DNA of 64,000 bases, from assembly GCA_017650105.1 (NCBI GenBank), contig JAGCFO010000005.1, forward strand, positions 62,001 through 126,000, in the 5' to 3' direction. The position numbers and the translations under genes were made by a program. Position 1 is the stretch's first letter; each line of letters opens with the position of its first letter. The DNA is from Bacteroidaceae bacterium. Its GTDB lineage: Bacteria; Bacteroidota; Bacteroidia; Bacteroidales; Bacteroidaceae. Of this stretch, positions 46,155-54,233 are shown piece after piece. Under the pieces are notes generated by a model. The model was not told the DNA's origin. It did no database searches and saw nothing but the letters and a program-made list of their open reading frames with translations.

Positions 46155-46174
46155 AATGATAAATATAAAGGATA

Positions 46175-46234
46175 ATATTTTTTTCTTTCTACATCTCGCG
46201 ATATTTGTTCTCCAAAAAAAATTTTCCCTTCTCG
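46175..46234. repeat. Dispersed AT-rich repeat copy R6
   Basis: TTTTTTCTTTCTACATCTCGCGATATTTG followed by TTCTCCAAAAAAAATTTTCCCTTCTCG, between the acyltransferase stop and the PH-like protein start. Same module order as R5. Confidence 0.7.
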
Positions 46235-46238
46235 ATAA

Positions 46239-47342
46239 TTACCGCTTCTTTATTCCCAGCACGCAGAATCGGATGAAGGGAATCCGACGCAAAGTTTCCC
46301 AAAGGGCAAACGAAACCAAAAATGTTGCAACGAGCGTCAAGACGTAGATAGACCAGACGGGCAAAGAAGTCATCGTTTTCAAAGTCCAAGCGACAGCCAC
46401 ACACGGCAGATAATGAAGGATATAAATGCCAAAGCTGCTTCGCGTCATATATTCGCCGAAAACAGATTTACCGTTACACCAAGCTTTGGCGCAGGCAAAG
46501 ACAGCCACTACGGCAAACCAGGCAAACAAGCAGAAGAGACGGCTTTTAAGGACTTCTGGAGCTGTATAGTCTTTATCGAAAGTGCGAATAACGAACAAAA
46601 CGCACATTGTCAACGAGATGAGAAGCAAAGCGACTGCCTCTTTCTGGAGTCCTTCTATTACGCTGTCGTGCGAGAAAACATAATAGCCGATAAGGAACCC
46701 AACCAGATAGAATATAGGGCGATGGAGATTAAACAGTCCGTTTGCCGGATGTTCAATACTTGTCTGAAGGACAGGCTGCCCGGCAAGCAGCACAAGAGCA
46801 CCCATAGCCAACAGGCAAACAGCTATAGTGATAGGGCTCAGAGTGCCAATCTTTCCGCAAAGATTGTAGAAACGGTCCTTTCTGTCCATCAGCCGAATCA
46901 GTACCAGCAATAGCGAGAAAACCCACAAATTCTGAATGAACCAAAGCGGACCTATGCCAGAAAAAGCCATTACCGGATAGCGCACAAAAGCAGGAATGGT
47001 ATCCCAGCCTCCCCCGATATAGATATTGAAGAATCCTGTCATCCAATGAAACACAAACAATCCAAGCGTTGAGGGCACTAAAAGTTTGAGAGTGCGCGAG
47101 CGAATGAACTCCTTGTGGGTACGTTTTTCAAGTGAATAGCGACTGCTGGCTCCAGCTACCACAAACAGCAAGAGCATAAACCAAGGGAAAGTAGCGTTAC
47201 ATATCACATCCTGATACTGAACAGGCGCAAAGCCCCCTACTCCTCCAAACACACCTTCGGCGTTGAACATATAAAACACGTGATAGACGAGTACCAACAG
47301 AACCGTCATCCAGCGAATGTTATCGATATAATCTCTTCTCAT
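46239..47342 (-). CDS. Acyltransferase 3 family membrane protein
   Basis: A 367-residue polytopic inner-membrane protein with about ten hydrophobic segments. It begins with RRDYIDNIRWMTVLLVLVYH, where the Arg and His of the helix 1 region match the conserved R/H of the acyltransferase-3 (OafA/YrhL/WcfO-like) family. It probably O-acylates a surface polysaccharide or small molecule. It is not embedded in a polysaccharide cluster, so its substrate cannot be guessed. No consensus promoter was seen immediately upstream. Confidence 0.88.
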   Translation of the reverse strand: MRRDYIDNIRWMTVLLVLVYHVFYMFNAEGVFGGVGGFAPVQYQDVICNATFPWFMLLLFVVAGASSRYSLEKRTHKEFIRSRTLKLLVPSTLGLFVFHWMTGFFNIYIGGGWDTIPAFVRYPVMAFSGIGPLWFIQNLWVFSLLLVLIRLMDRKDRFYNLCGKIGTLSPITIAVCLLAMGALVLLAGQPVLQTSIEHPANGLFNLHRPIFYLVGFLIGYYVFSHDSVIEGLQKEAVALLLISLTMCVLFVIRTFDKDYTAPEVLKSRLFCLFAWFAVVAVFACAKAWCNGKSVFGEYMTRSSFGIYILHYLPCVAVAWTLKTMTSLPVWSIYVLTLVATFLVSFALWETLRRIPFIRFCVLGIKKR

Positions 47343-47355
47343 AGCTATATTAAAA

Positions 47356-47391
47356 GGGAGTTTCCCAGTTGTTTATGTCAGGAAAGCTCCC
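47356..47391 (-). terminator. Terminator after the SPFH-RHH operon
   Basis: GGGAGTTTCC and GGAAAGCTCCC pair (10 bp with one bulged base); the minus-strand side is followed by TTTTAATATA. Confidence 0.65.
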
Positions 47392-47399
47392 ATTGATTT

Positions 47400-47585
47400 T
47401 TATTCTTCTTCCGGCTGAGGCGTTTTGGTCTTCTTCAGCCTACCGCTTTTGCGAAGCGCCTCATTGATAATCCACTGCAGCTGCCCGTTGGTGCTACGGA
47501 ACTCATCCGCAGCCCATTGCTCAAGGGCTGACATCGTGCCGGCATCAATACGCAGGATGAAGTTTTTTGTATCTTTCTCCTTCAT
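47400..47585 (-). CDS. Arc/CopG-like ribbon-helix-helix protein
   Basis: 61 residues. DTKNFILRIDAGTMSALEQW forms the beta strand and first helix of an Arc-type ribbon-helix-helix, and RSTNGQLQWIINEALRKSG the second helix. The tail is charged. It lies 49 bp after the SPFH gene on the same strand, and this pairing recurs in Bacteroides genomes as far as I recall. It may regulate the SPFH gene or act as a small accessory protein. Confidence 0.8.
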   Translation of the reverse strand: MKEKDTKNFILRIDAGTMSALEQWAADEFRSTNGQLQWIINEALRKSGRLKKTKTPQPEEE

Positions 47586-47634
47586 GATGAATCAAACTTT
47601 CGCAGATAGGAAGGATAAACCGGAATACCTCTTA

Positions 47635-48579
47635 TTAATTATAAAGCGTTCCGCTGTTGACAACAGGCTGGGCAGGTTCATCTCCGCAGAGCACTACGAG
47701 CAAGTTGCTTACCATAGCTGCCTTCTTCTCCTCGTCCAAGTCAACAACGCCCTCGGCCTTAAGCTTGTCGAGAGCCATCTTCACCATCGAGACAGCACCG
47801 TCGACAATCTTCTCACGAGCGGTGATAATGGCGTCAGCCTGCTGACGACGAAGCATAACAGCAGCGATTTCGGGTGCATAAGCGAGATAGTTGATGCGAG
47901 CCTCAACAACGTGGATGCCAGCCATATTGAGACGATCGTTAAGCGTAGCGACAAGCGTCTGATTGATTTCATCGGCATTGCTGCGAAGAGTGAGCTCACC
48001 TTCTCCACCCGTCGATGTGTCGTCGTAAGCATAATCTCCTGCTACCTGACGGAGAGCAGCATCACTCTGCACCTTAACGAAGTTCTCCAACGCACGCATC
48101 AGCAAAGAAGTCTGCTGCTTTCCTGTTGTGCCCGAAATAGCCATCGACTGCGTGTCGATTTCGAAAAGAGCTTTATAAGTATCTTCCAACTTCCAAACCA
48201 GCACCATACCGATAAGGATAGGATTGCCTGATTTGTCATTAACCTTGATAGGTTCAGGATTCAGGTTCCTTGCGCGCAGAGAAAGAGACTTCTTGCTATA
48301 GAAAGGATTCACCCAGAAGAAGCCCGTTTTGGTAAACGTGCCGCGATACTTTCCGAAGAAGACCATAGCCTTTGCCTCATTGGGTTCCAATTTGACGAAA
48401 CCAGCCGACATGATGCAGGCAATAACAATGACGATTGCGCCCAGAACACCCATCATCACACTATGATTAGCGAGGATGAAGAGATAGATTGACAACGCAT
48501 ACAAGGCAATATTAAGAAATAATGCCAGAAAACCATTCATTAAAAAACCCTTGAAAGGATATTCGTTTTTCTTTTCCAT
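47635..48579 (-). CDS. SPFH domain (stomatin/prohibitin/flotillin/HflK) protein
   Basis: 314 residues. Two N-terminal hydrophobic helices (about residues 12-60) are followed by a PHB/SPFH domain beginning at FVKLEPNEAKAMVFFGKY, then a helical C-terminal region rich in Ala/Glu/Lys (AAVMLRRQQADAIITAREKI). It forms membrane microdomain or ring-like scaffolds in other bacteria. Upstream there is only a near-consensus promoter (minus-strand AATCTTTG). It is divergent from the YrdC-like gene. Confidence 0.92.
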   Translation of the reverse strand: MEKKNEYPFKGFLMNGFLALFLNIALYALSIYLFILANHSVMMGVLGAIVIVIACIMSAGFVKLEPNEAKAMVFFGKYRGTFTKTGFFWVNPFYSKKSLSLRARNLNPEPIKVNDKSGNPILIGMVLVWKLEDTYKALFEIDTQSMAISGTTGKQQTSLLMRALENFVKVQSDAALRQVAGDYAYDDTSTGGEGELTLRSNADEINQTLVATLNDRLNMAGIHVVEARINYLAYAPEIAAVMLRRQQADAIITAREKIVDGAVSMVKMALDKLKAEGVVDLDEEKKAAMVSNLLVVLCGDEPAQPVVNSGTLYN

Positions 48580-48693
48580 AACTGAAAAATTTAGATTTAT
48601 AATTTGATATCATTTTGCTATCACAAAGATTTCGAAATAATTTTCATTCCACCAAATAAAAAGAGAGTTTTTTTTCATCAACACGCTATTTTT

Positions 48694-48724
48694 TTTGTTT
48701 TTTAACATATAACGCCTATCTTTG
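48694..48724 (+). promoter_or_regulatory. Promoter of the YrdC-like gene
   Basis: TTTG (48694-48697), a 19-bp spacer, TATCTTTG (48717-48724), 20 bp before the start codon. Confidence 0.8.
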
Positions 48725-48744
48725 CATTCATATAAAAGGGAATT

Positions 48745-49356
48745 ATGATACAGAAACTGTTTGAGAGGGATAACAACCCTCGTATAATCGAGCAAATTGC
48801 CGAAGTGCTCAACGATGGAGGCATTATTATTTATCCTACAGATACAACGTACGCTATCGGCTGTCATGCGCTGAAAGAGCGAGCCATTGAACGTATTTGC
48901 CAGATAAAAGGACTCGATCCGAGGAAGCATCGTTTCTCCATTGTCTTTCCAGATATGAGTACTATTAGCGAATACGTCAAAGTTGACAATGCAACATTCA
49001 AGCTCATGCGACGCAACCTTCCGGGACCTTTCACTTTTATCCTCCCCGCAGGAAGTCGTCTGCCGAAAATCTTCCGAAACAGAAAGGAAGTCGGCATCCG
49101 CATCCCCGACAACAGCATAACTATGGCTATCTGCCAAAGCATCGATGCTCCTCTCTTGTCAACCACCCTCCCTTATAACGAAGACGACGATATCGAGTAC
49201 CTCACCGATCCGGAACTCATCGATGAACGTTATGGCGATTTAGTTGATATCGTCATTGACGGAGGTTATGGAGGAACACAGTCTTCAACGGTAGTGGATT
49301 GCGTCTCTGGGGAGCACGAAATCATTCGCCAAGGATTAGGAGAGTTGATTGAATAG
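48745..49356 (+). CDS. YrdC/Sua5/YciO family protein
   Basis: A 203-residue single-domain protein of the threonylcarbamoyl-AMP synthase superfamily. Nucleotide-binding features are IIYPTDTTYAIGC near the N-terminus, KHRFSIVFPDMSTISEYVKV and NLPGPFTFILPA. It may make threonylcarbamoyl-AMP for tRNA t6A, or it may be a YciO-type paralogue; YciO-like wording (DLVDIVIDGG, SSTVVDC near the end) makes the latter plausible. A Wzi-family gene starts 67 bp downstream. Confidence 0.88.
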   Translation: MIQKLFERDNNPRIIEQIAEVLNDGGIIIYPTDTTYAIGCHALKERAIERICQIKGLDPRKHRFSIVFPDMSTISEYVKVDNATFKLMRRNLPGPFTFILPAGSRLPKIFRNRKEVGIRIPDNSITMAICQSIDAPLLSTTLPYNEDDDIEYLTDPELIDERYGDLVDIVIDGGYGGTQSSTVVDCVSGEHEIIRQGLGELIE

Positions 49357-49423
49357 TCTGACAAGTAGCATCGCAAATACGAAAAGGAACGACAGAAGCC
49401 TTACCGAATAGCTTAGAAAAAAG

Positions 49424-50941
49424 ATGAAAAGATTTATTTCAATATTCCTTTCCTTATTCCTTATTATAATTATGTCGGAGGCGCAGGAGTTTGACTCCAT
49501 ACGCATCTCCGTAAGCACAAATGCTAACGTAGGCATAGGAGAAAATGCCCCTTTCTGGCTGACAGCAAATAGGCAAGGACTCTCCTCCACAAAACTAACT
49601 GGTGCCTATGCCCGCTTTTCAGCGATACGCCCATTTGACGAGGAGAAAAAGTTTTCTTGGAGTTATGGCGCAGACGTTGCTGCGGCATATAACTATCCCG
49701 CAAATTTTATTGTGCAACAACTCTATGCCGACGTGCGTTTCTACTGTTGGCAACTATCGATAGGTAGCAAGGAGCGTTGGGCACAGGGAAAAAACTCCCT
49801 GCTCTCAACATGCGGAATGACTTGGTCGGGCAATGCGCGTCCCATTCCGCAGGTTCGATTCGGCATCGAGGAATACACTTCCGTTCCCTTCACTTCAGGA
49901 TGGGCTCACGTAAAAGGTTTCATCAGCTACGGGAAACTTACCGACAACAGATATCAGCGCGACTTCGTCGGAAAGTCAAACTATTCGCTGTACACGCAAA
50001 ACACTCTTTTCCATGAGAAGAGCGCATTCCTTAAGATTGGGAACAAGGAGATCTCTCCCCTCTCCTTTGAAATCGGTTTGGAAATGAATTGTATGTTTGG
50101 AGGAGAATTATGGGAGCACAGCAGCAACAGAGAAGAGACAGAAACCCTTCTTTTCACCAATCCCTCTTCTTTCAAGGACTACCTGAAGGCTATCATTCCT
50201 CTCAACGGAGGAGAGAATTCCACGTATGCCGACCAAAAGAATGCAGCAGGGAACCATTTCGGAAGCATTCATTTTGCCGGGAACTATCAGACAGGCGACT
50301 GGGGTTTTCGCGCATATTATGAGCACTATTTCGACGGACGAACAGGCATGACTCCCTGGAATGCCACTTACGACATGCAAGGAACCAAACGCGCCTGGAT
50401 TGCCTATCCTTGGTTCGACGGATTAACGGGTATAGAAATAACTCTTCCGAATCAGTACATTAGTTCTATTGTTGCAGAATACAACACAACCCGCGATCAA
50501 TGCGGAAGTATACATCATACTTCTACCCAAGCATTGCCCGCCAGCGTTCATGGTTTCGCCCTCTATTATTATAACAGCAGCTACCCTGCCTACCAACATT
50601 GGGGAATGACTGCTGGCTCACCTCTTCTGTTTTCTCCTGCATACAATAAAGACGGGGTTCTTATCAATGCCCATACGCGCGTCAGCGCTTACCATCTAGG
50701 AATGGCTGGAAAACTCCACACATTGTGGAAATATCGGCTATTGGGTACATTCGTTCGCTCCTGGGGCTCTTATATCGACCCTTTACTTACCCCAGCCAAT
50801 TCGTTCAGCACTCTTGCTGAAACAACATGGACTCCTTCCTTCGAACAAGGTTGGGACATCACTGCTGCCGTTGCCTTCGACCGAAGCGCTATCGTCGGGA
50901 ATAATACGGGAATTCAGCTAGCTATAAAGAAGACATTCTAA
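49424..50941 (+). CDS. Wzi-like capsule assembly outer-membrane protein
   Basis: 505 residues with a signal peptide (cleavage after about residue 20, SEA-QEF). The body has alternating aromatic/hydrophobic strands typical of an outer-membrane beta barrel and ends in a terminal Phe. Segments such as ENAPFWLTANRQGLSS and YADVRFYCWQLSIGSKE are typical of Bacteroidetes capsule assembly Wzi family proteins, which anchor capsule at the surface. It is not in a capsule gene cluster here. A small lipoprotein gene follows 14 bp downstream. Confidence 0.9.
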   Translation: MKRFISIFLSLFLIIIMSEAQEFDSIRISVSTNANVGIGENAPFWLTANRQGLSSTKLTGAYARFSAIRPFDEEKKFSWSYGADVAAAYNYPANFIVQQLYADVRFYCWQLSIGSKERWAQGKNSLLSTCGMTWSGNARPIPQVRFGIEEYTSVPFTSGWAHVKGFISYGKLTDNRYQRDFVGKSNYSLYTQNTLFHEKSAFLKIGNKEISPLSFEIGLEMNCMFGGELWEHSSNREETETLLFTNPSSFKDYLKAIIPLNGGENSTYADQKNAAGNHFGSIHFAGNYQTGDWGFRAYYEHYFDGRTGMTPWNATYDMQGTKRAWIAYPWFDGLTGIEITLPNQYISSIVAEYNTTRDQCGSIHHTSTQALPASVHGFALYYYNSSYPAYQHWGMTAGSPLLFSPAYNKDGVLINAHTRVSAYHLGMAGKLHTLWKYRLLGTFVRSWGSYIDPLLTPANSFSTLAETTWTPSFEQGWDITAAVAFDRSAIVGNNTGIQLAIKKTF

Positions 50942-50955
50942 ATCCAAAGACAAAC

Positions 50956-51408
50956 ATGAAACGCATTCTCTTTACCATATCAGTCCTCTTCAGTCTGTTT
51001 CTTGCCTCTTGTGAGCAGAATCCGCGCTATTCGCCTTTGGATGGTTTTTGGCAAGTGACTACTGTTGAGAACAAGTCACTGCAAACCATTTCGGATGCAG
51101 AGGGAAGGCTCTACATGAGTTTTGAATGTGAACTTGTAAAACTCACATATTATCCAGCCGTACACAACAAAGGGACTCTCGGGCACGAATATGTCAGTTC
51201 CTTTACGTTGCAAGACGAAGTCTTGGCCCTTGGAACTTTCTACAAATATTCTTACGACATCAGTAAGACGGAAAAGGAACTTGCTCCAGCCAATGAAATG
51301 GCTTCTTTTGGTATCTACGAACAGCCTGCTTCTTTCCGCCTTTCAATGGAAAAACGAACTATGACCCTTGAGAACGACGAAGCACGGATAATTCTACGAA
51401 AGTATTAG
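50956..51408 (+). CDS. Lipocalin-like lipoprotein
   Basis: 150 residues with a lipoprotein signal (LFLASC, Cys19). The mature part is a short beta-rich protein beginning with LDGFWQVTTVENK, like the first strand of lipocalin-like domains in Bacteroidetes. It probably faces the periplasm or outer membrane. Tight spacing after the Wzi-like gene suggests they work together. Ligand unknown. Confidence 0.8.
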   Translation: MKRILFTISVLFSLFLASCEQNPRYSPLDGFWQVTTVENKSLQTISDAEGRLYMSFECELVKLTYYPAVHNKGTLGHEYVSSFTLQDEVLALGTFYKYSYDISKTEKELAPANEMASFGIYEQPASFRLSMEKRTMTLENDEARIILRKY

Positions 51409-51488
51409 ACTAAATCCTCTTTCCACGTCTTCGTTGGGAGAAAGTGCACTTTTATTGTCAGATTCTTTCTGCAGTCATTTTTTGTTAT

Positions 51489-51496
51489 TACTTTTG
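51489..51496 (+). promoter_or_regulatory. -7 element for the epimerase gene
   Basis: TACTTTTG, 19 bp before the start codon; the -33 side is a weaker match. Confidence 0.5.
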
Positions 51497-51515
51497 CAGC
51501 GATTATTAGAAAGAG

Positions 51516-52502
51516 ATGAAAGTTGCGATATTAGGAGGTTCTGGATTTGTCGGCACACGCTTAATAGACATACTAAAGGATGAATACGAGATTGTGAATA
51601 TCGATCTTGTCAACAGTCCTTTCTTTCCCGACTTGACGCAAATCGGCGATGTGCGTGTTCCTTCGCAAATGAACGAGATGCTCAAGGGAACAGACATCGT
51701 AGTCCTTCTGGCTGCACAGCATCGCGACGACGTCACCCCCACTTCTCTTTACTACGACACCAATGTAGGCGGGATGAAAACGGTCCTTGACGCTATGGAG
51801 ACGAATGGCATCAAACGGCTTGTTTTCTTCTCCAGTTTAGCCGTTTACGGGCTGGACAAAGATAAGCCCTCTGAGGAGTCTCCCGCAGATCCTTTCAATC
51901 ATTACGGCAAATCGAAGTGGGAAGCAGAGCAAGTTCTTCAGCAATGGCTGTCATCGCATTCCGACGTCGCAGTTACCATCATGCGCCCTACCGTCATCTT
52001 TGGCGAAAGGAACCGCGGAAATGTCTATAATCTGCTCAATCAGATTGCTAAAGGGCGCTTCATGATGGTGGGCGACGGGAAGAATCACAAATCTATGGCG
52101 TATGTTGGCAATGTGGTTACCTTTGTCAAATACATCATGGAGAAAGACAAAGAAGGCTGCCAAATCTACAACTATTCCGACGGGCCAGACTTCGACATGA
52201 ACAGCCTTGTTTCGCTTACCGAAGAGGTGCTGGGGAAGAAGATTCCCACAATTCATCTTCCCTACGGCTTAGGTATGCTCGGGGGCTATTGCTTTGACGC
52301 CCTTGCTTGGATTACAAGGAAGAAGTTGAACATCAGCTCAGTCAGGATAAAGAAATTCTGCGCTAATACCGAGACGAACTCCACAAAAGCACATTCTACA
52401 GGCTTCATCCCTCCCTTTACGCTTCAAGAAGGGCTTTCACGAACTCTCCTGTTCGAATTCGTTCATCCCCAGCCCGACAACATCACATTTCACACAGAAT
52501 AA
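51516..52502 (+). CDS. NAD-dependent epimerase/dehydratase
   Basis: A 328-residue extended-SDR protein acting on a nucleotide-sugar or similar substrate. The Rossmann motif is ILGGSGFVGTRL at residues 4-15. The catalytic region has VFFSSLAVYG and a later FNHYGKSKWEAE (YxxxK), with MRPTVIFGERNRGNVYNLL downstream. Length is normal. The substrate is not deducible. It is followed by a terminator and then by a convergent glycosyltransferase, hinting at a glycan role. Confidence 0.92.
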   Translation: MKVAILGGSGFVGTRLIDILKDEYEIVNIDLVNSPFFPDLTQIGDVRVPSQMNEMLKGTDIVVLLAAQHRDDVTPTSLYYDTNVGGMKTVLDAMETNGIKRLVFFSSLAVYGLDKDKPSEESPADPFNHYGKSKWEAEQVLQQWLSSHSDVAVTIMRPTVIFGERNRGNVYNLLNQIAKGRFMMVGDGKNHKSMAYVGNVVTFVKYIMEKDKEGCQIYNYSDGPDFDMNSLVSLTEEVLGKKIPTIHLPYGLGMLGGYCFDALAWITRKKLNISSVRIKKFCANTETNSTKAHSTGFIPPFTLQEGLSRTLLFEFVHPQPDNITFHTE

Positions 52503-52523
52503 CAAAGTCAAGCAATCATAAAC

Positions 52524-52555
52524 AAAAAACGCCATTTTCCAAGATGGCGTTTTTT
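52524..52555. terminator. Bidirectional terminator
   Basis: AAAAAACGCCAT and ATGGCGTTTTTT form a perfect 12-bp stem with an 8-nt loop and T-runs on both strands, between the epimerase gene and the convergent glycosyltransferase. It overlaps the latter's stop codon. Confidence 0.9.
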
Positions 52556-53384
52556 ATATTTCGACGGGATTAGGATGAACTTTCAAGTAAGCCTTGATGT
52601 CGCGACGTTTCTTTAGTTTCTTCACCACGTATGTCGGCAAGAAGCAGAAGAAAAGATACAGATAAGAGTGCACTTTTGAATAACCCAACACGATTTGATA
52701 TACCTGCGCAGCAAATTTCACCAGACGTATCTTCTTACGGGACAGCGAGTTGCGGCTTAGATTGTAATACGTCAGCACATCTTCCACTCCGTAAGCTTCG
52801 CCACACTTCTGCAAAATCAGCAAAACCAGAGCCCAGTCCTGACGTCGGCGTATTGTGGGCATATAGAATTTGCCGTACATGCTCGTGTCATACATTGCAG
52901 TAGAGAAGCCGATCTTGTCGTCGTGCAACGTATCGCGGAACGTCAAGCGCTTGGGAGGCAGCATGATGCTCACAGCATTGCCCGCATCGTTAACCTCAAG
53001 GTACGAGGTGTAGCTAAGGCAGCACTTCTTCTCATTCATCAGCTGCAGCTGCTTCTCCAGCTTGGTAGGCATCCAGTAGTCGTCACCATCGCAGAAAGCG
53101 ATATAGCGCCCACGAGCCATCTCTGTGCACTTATTGCGTGCTACCCCAGCGCCAGAGTTCTTATCAAAGTAGAAAATGCGAACGCGCGGATCTTTTTCGT
53201 ATGACGAGAGAATTGCCTTAACGTCAGCATCCGTTGAGCAGTCGTCTGTAATGACAAGCTCGAAATCGGTAAACGTTTGAGAGAGGACACATTCAATAGT
53301 CTTCTTCAAGTACCTTCCACAGTTATATGTCGGCATCACAACCGACACTAACGGCGCTGTTTTGCTAAGAGTTTCTTCGAGCAT
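52554..53384 (-). CDS. Family 2 glycosyltransferase
   Basis: 276 residues with a GT-A fold. The N-terminal VSVVMPTYNCGRYLKKTIE and DDCSTDADV form the UDP-sugar site, and CDGDDYWMPTKLEKQ carries the DxD-type metal-binding segment. The C-terminal ~80 residues are basic (KKLKKRRDIKAYLK), suggesting membrane association. It probably adds a sugar to a surface glycan. It is monocistronic with a clear promoter. Confidence 0.92.
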   Translation of the reverse strand: MLEETLSKTAPLVSVVMPTYNCGRYLKKTIECVLSQTFTDFELVITDDCSTDADVKAILSSYEKDPRVRIFYFDKNSGAGVARNKCTEMARGRYIAFCDGDDYWMPTKLEKQLQLMNEKKCCLSYTSYLEVNDAGNAVSIMLPPKRLTFRDTLHDDKIGFSTAMYDTSMYGKFYMPTIRRRQDWALVLLILQKCGEAYGVEDVLTYYNLSRNSLSRKKIRLVKFAAQVYQIVLGYSKVHSYLYLFFCFLPTYVVKKLKKRRDIKAYLKVHPNPVEI

Positions 53385-53400
53385 TTTCTAAAATGGTCTG

Positions 53401-53431
53401 CAAAGATACGACTAAGTGAGCGGAGAACAAA
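53401..53431 (-). promoter_or_regulatory. Promoter of the glycosyltransferase gene
   Basis: On the minus strand, TTTG (53428-53431), a 19-bp spacer, TATCTTTG (53401-53408), 17 bp before the start codon. Confidence 0.8.
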
Positions 53432-53600
53432 ATAAATCCCGTTTAATTTTGTCTCCCGAACGAAAGTATTTCGTTGCAGAAGTTCGTTGCTGGAAATAGA
53501 AGACAAAAAACCGAGACTTGGACACCCTTTTCTACTTCTCTCCTATCAGTTTCACCTCATTTGCAACTGACTATTCAACTGATGGATGTTTTTTGTTTCT

Positions 53601-53704
53601 CAAAGTTATTGCACCAACGTGTTGGGTAAGGTGTCCCAACACGTTAAGCAAGCTTTCCCAACACGTTGTGCAAGGTGTCCCAACGTGTTGGTGCAACAAA
53701 GTTA
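53601..53704. repeat. Four-unit 22-bp tandem array flanked by 8-bp direct repeats
   Basis: Units start at 53613, 53635, 53657 and 53679; each begins (A/C)CCAAC followed by GTGTT or ACGTT. Spacing is exactly 22 bp. The ends form an imperfect inverted repeat (TTGCACCAACGTGTTGG and CCAACGTGTTGGTGCAA). The block is flanked by CAAAGTTA at 53601-53608 and 53697-53704, like a target-site duplication. Since 22 is not a multiple of three, it is not a protein repeat. The remaining 53385-53869 gap has a promoter and a terminator and no credible gene. Confidence 0.7.
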
Positions 53705-53798
53705 ATCTTTAATAAAGTCATTTCGAAAAGTTTACAGCGCGGAGTTTCACGCAAACGAAATTTCTAAATAATGTAATACGAGAACTATTAAACAAAAA

Positions 53799-53824
53799 AA
53801 GCTGCACCCATAAGGATGCAGCTT
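53799..53824 (-). terminator. Terminator of the rlmN-secG operon
   Basis: On the minus strand AAGCTGCATCC and GGGTGCAGCTT pair around a 4-nt loop, followed by a T-run (TTTTTGTTT). It lies 45 bp after the secG stop. Confidence 0.85.
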
Positions 53825-53869
53825 GGTTAACTAACGCGATAGTCAGGGAAGACTACGGCAATAATAGAA

Positions 53870-54232
53870 TCATTCTTCTGAGGACGTCTCTGCGGGAGCT
53901 TCGGGAGCAGGAGTCTCAGCGGCAGGAGCATCGAAGCCTGGAATTGTAGCTGCATTCGTTGCGCTTTCAGTAGCAGCCTTCTCCATCAGCACGCTTTCCT
54001 TAGAAACGGCGTGAGGAAGAGAATAGGCAGCAACGATGCTGAGAACTACCATACAGCCAGCCAAAACCCATGTTGTCTTCTCCAGAAAGTCGGTAGTCTT
54101 GCGCACACCCATAATCTGGTTGGATGAAGCAAAAGCAGAAGCAAGACCTCCACCCTTAGAGTTCTGAATAAGAACAACGACACACATCAGTAATGATACG
54201 ATAACGATCAGAATTACACTAATTAAGTACAT
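53870..54232 (-). CDS. secG: Preprotein translocase subunit SecG
   Basis: 120 residues. The first hydrophobic helix (ISVILIVIVSLLMCVVVLIQ) is followed by the conserved NSKGGGLASAFASSNQIMGV loop and a second helix (TWVLAGCMVVLSIVAAY), the two-span topology of SecG. It is an accessory subunit of the SecYEG export channel. A Pro/Ala/Glu-rich C-terminal tail of about 35 residues is a family-specific extension. Last gene of a long operon. Confidence 0.95.
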   Translation of the reverse strand: MYLISVILIVIVSLLMCVVVLIQNSKGGGLASAFASSNQIMGVRKTTDFLEKTTWVLAGCMVVLSIVAAYSLPHAVSKESVLMEKAATESATNAATIPGFDAPAAETPAPEAPAETSSEE

Positions 54233-54233
54233 T

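Noticed and set aside
53613..53700. CRISPR array
   Set aside because: The units are 22 bp and contiguous with no spacers, only four copies, and no cas genes are nearby.
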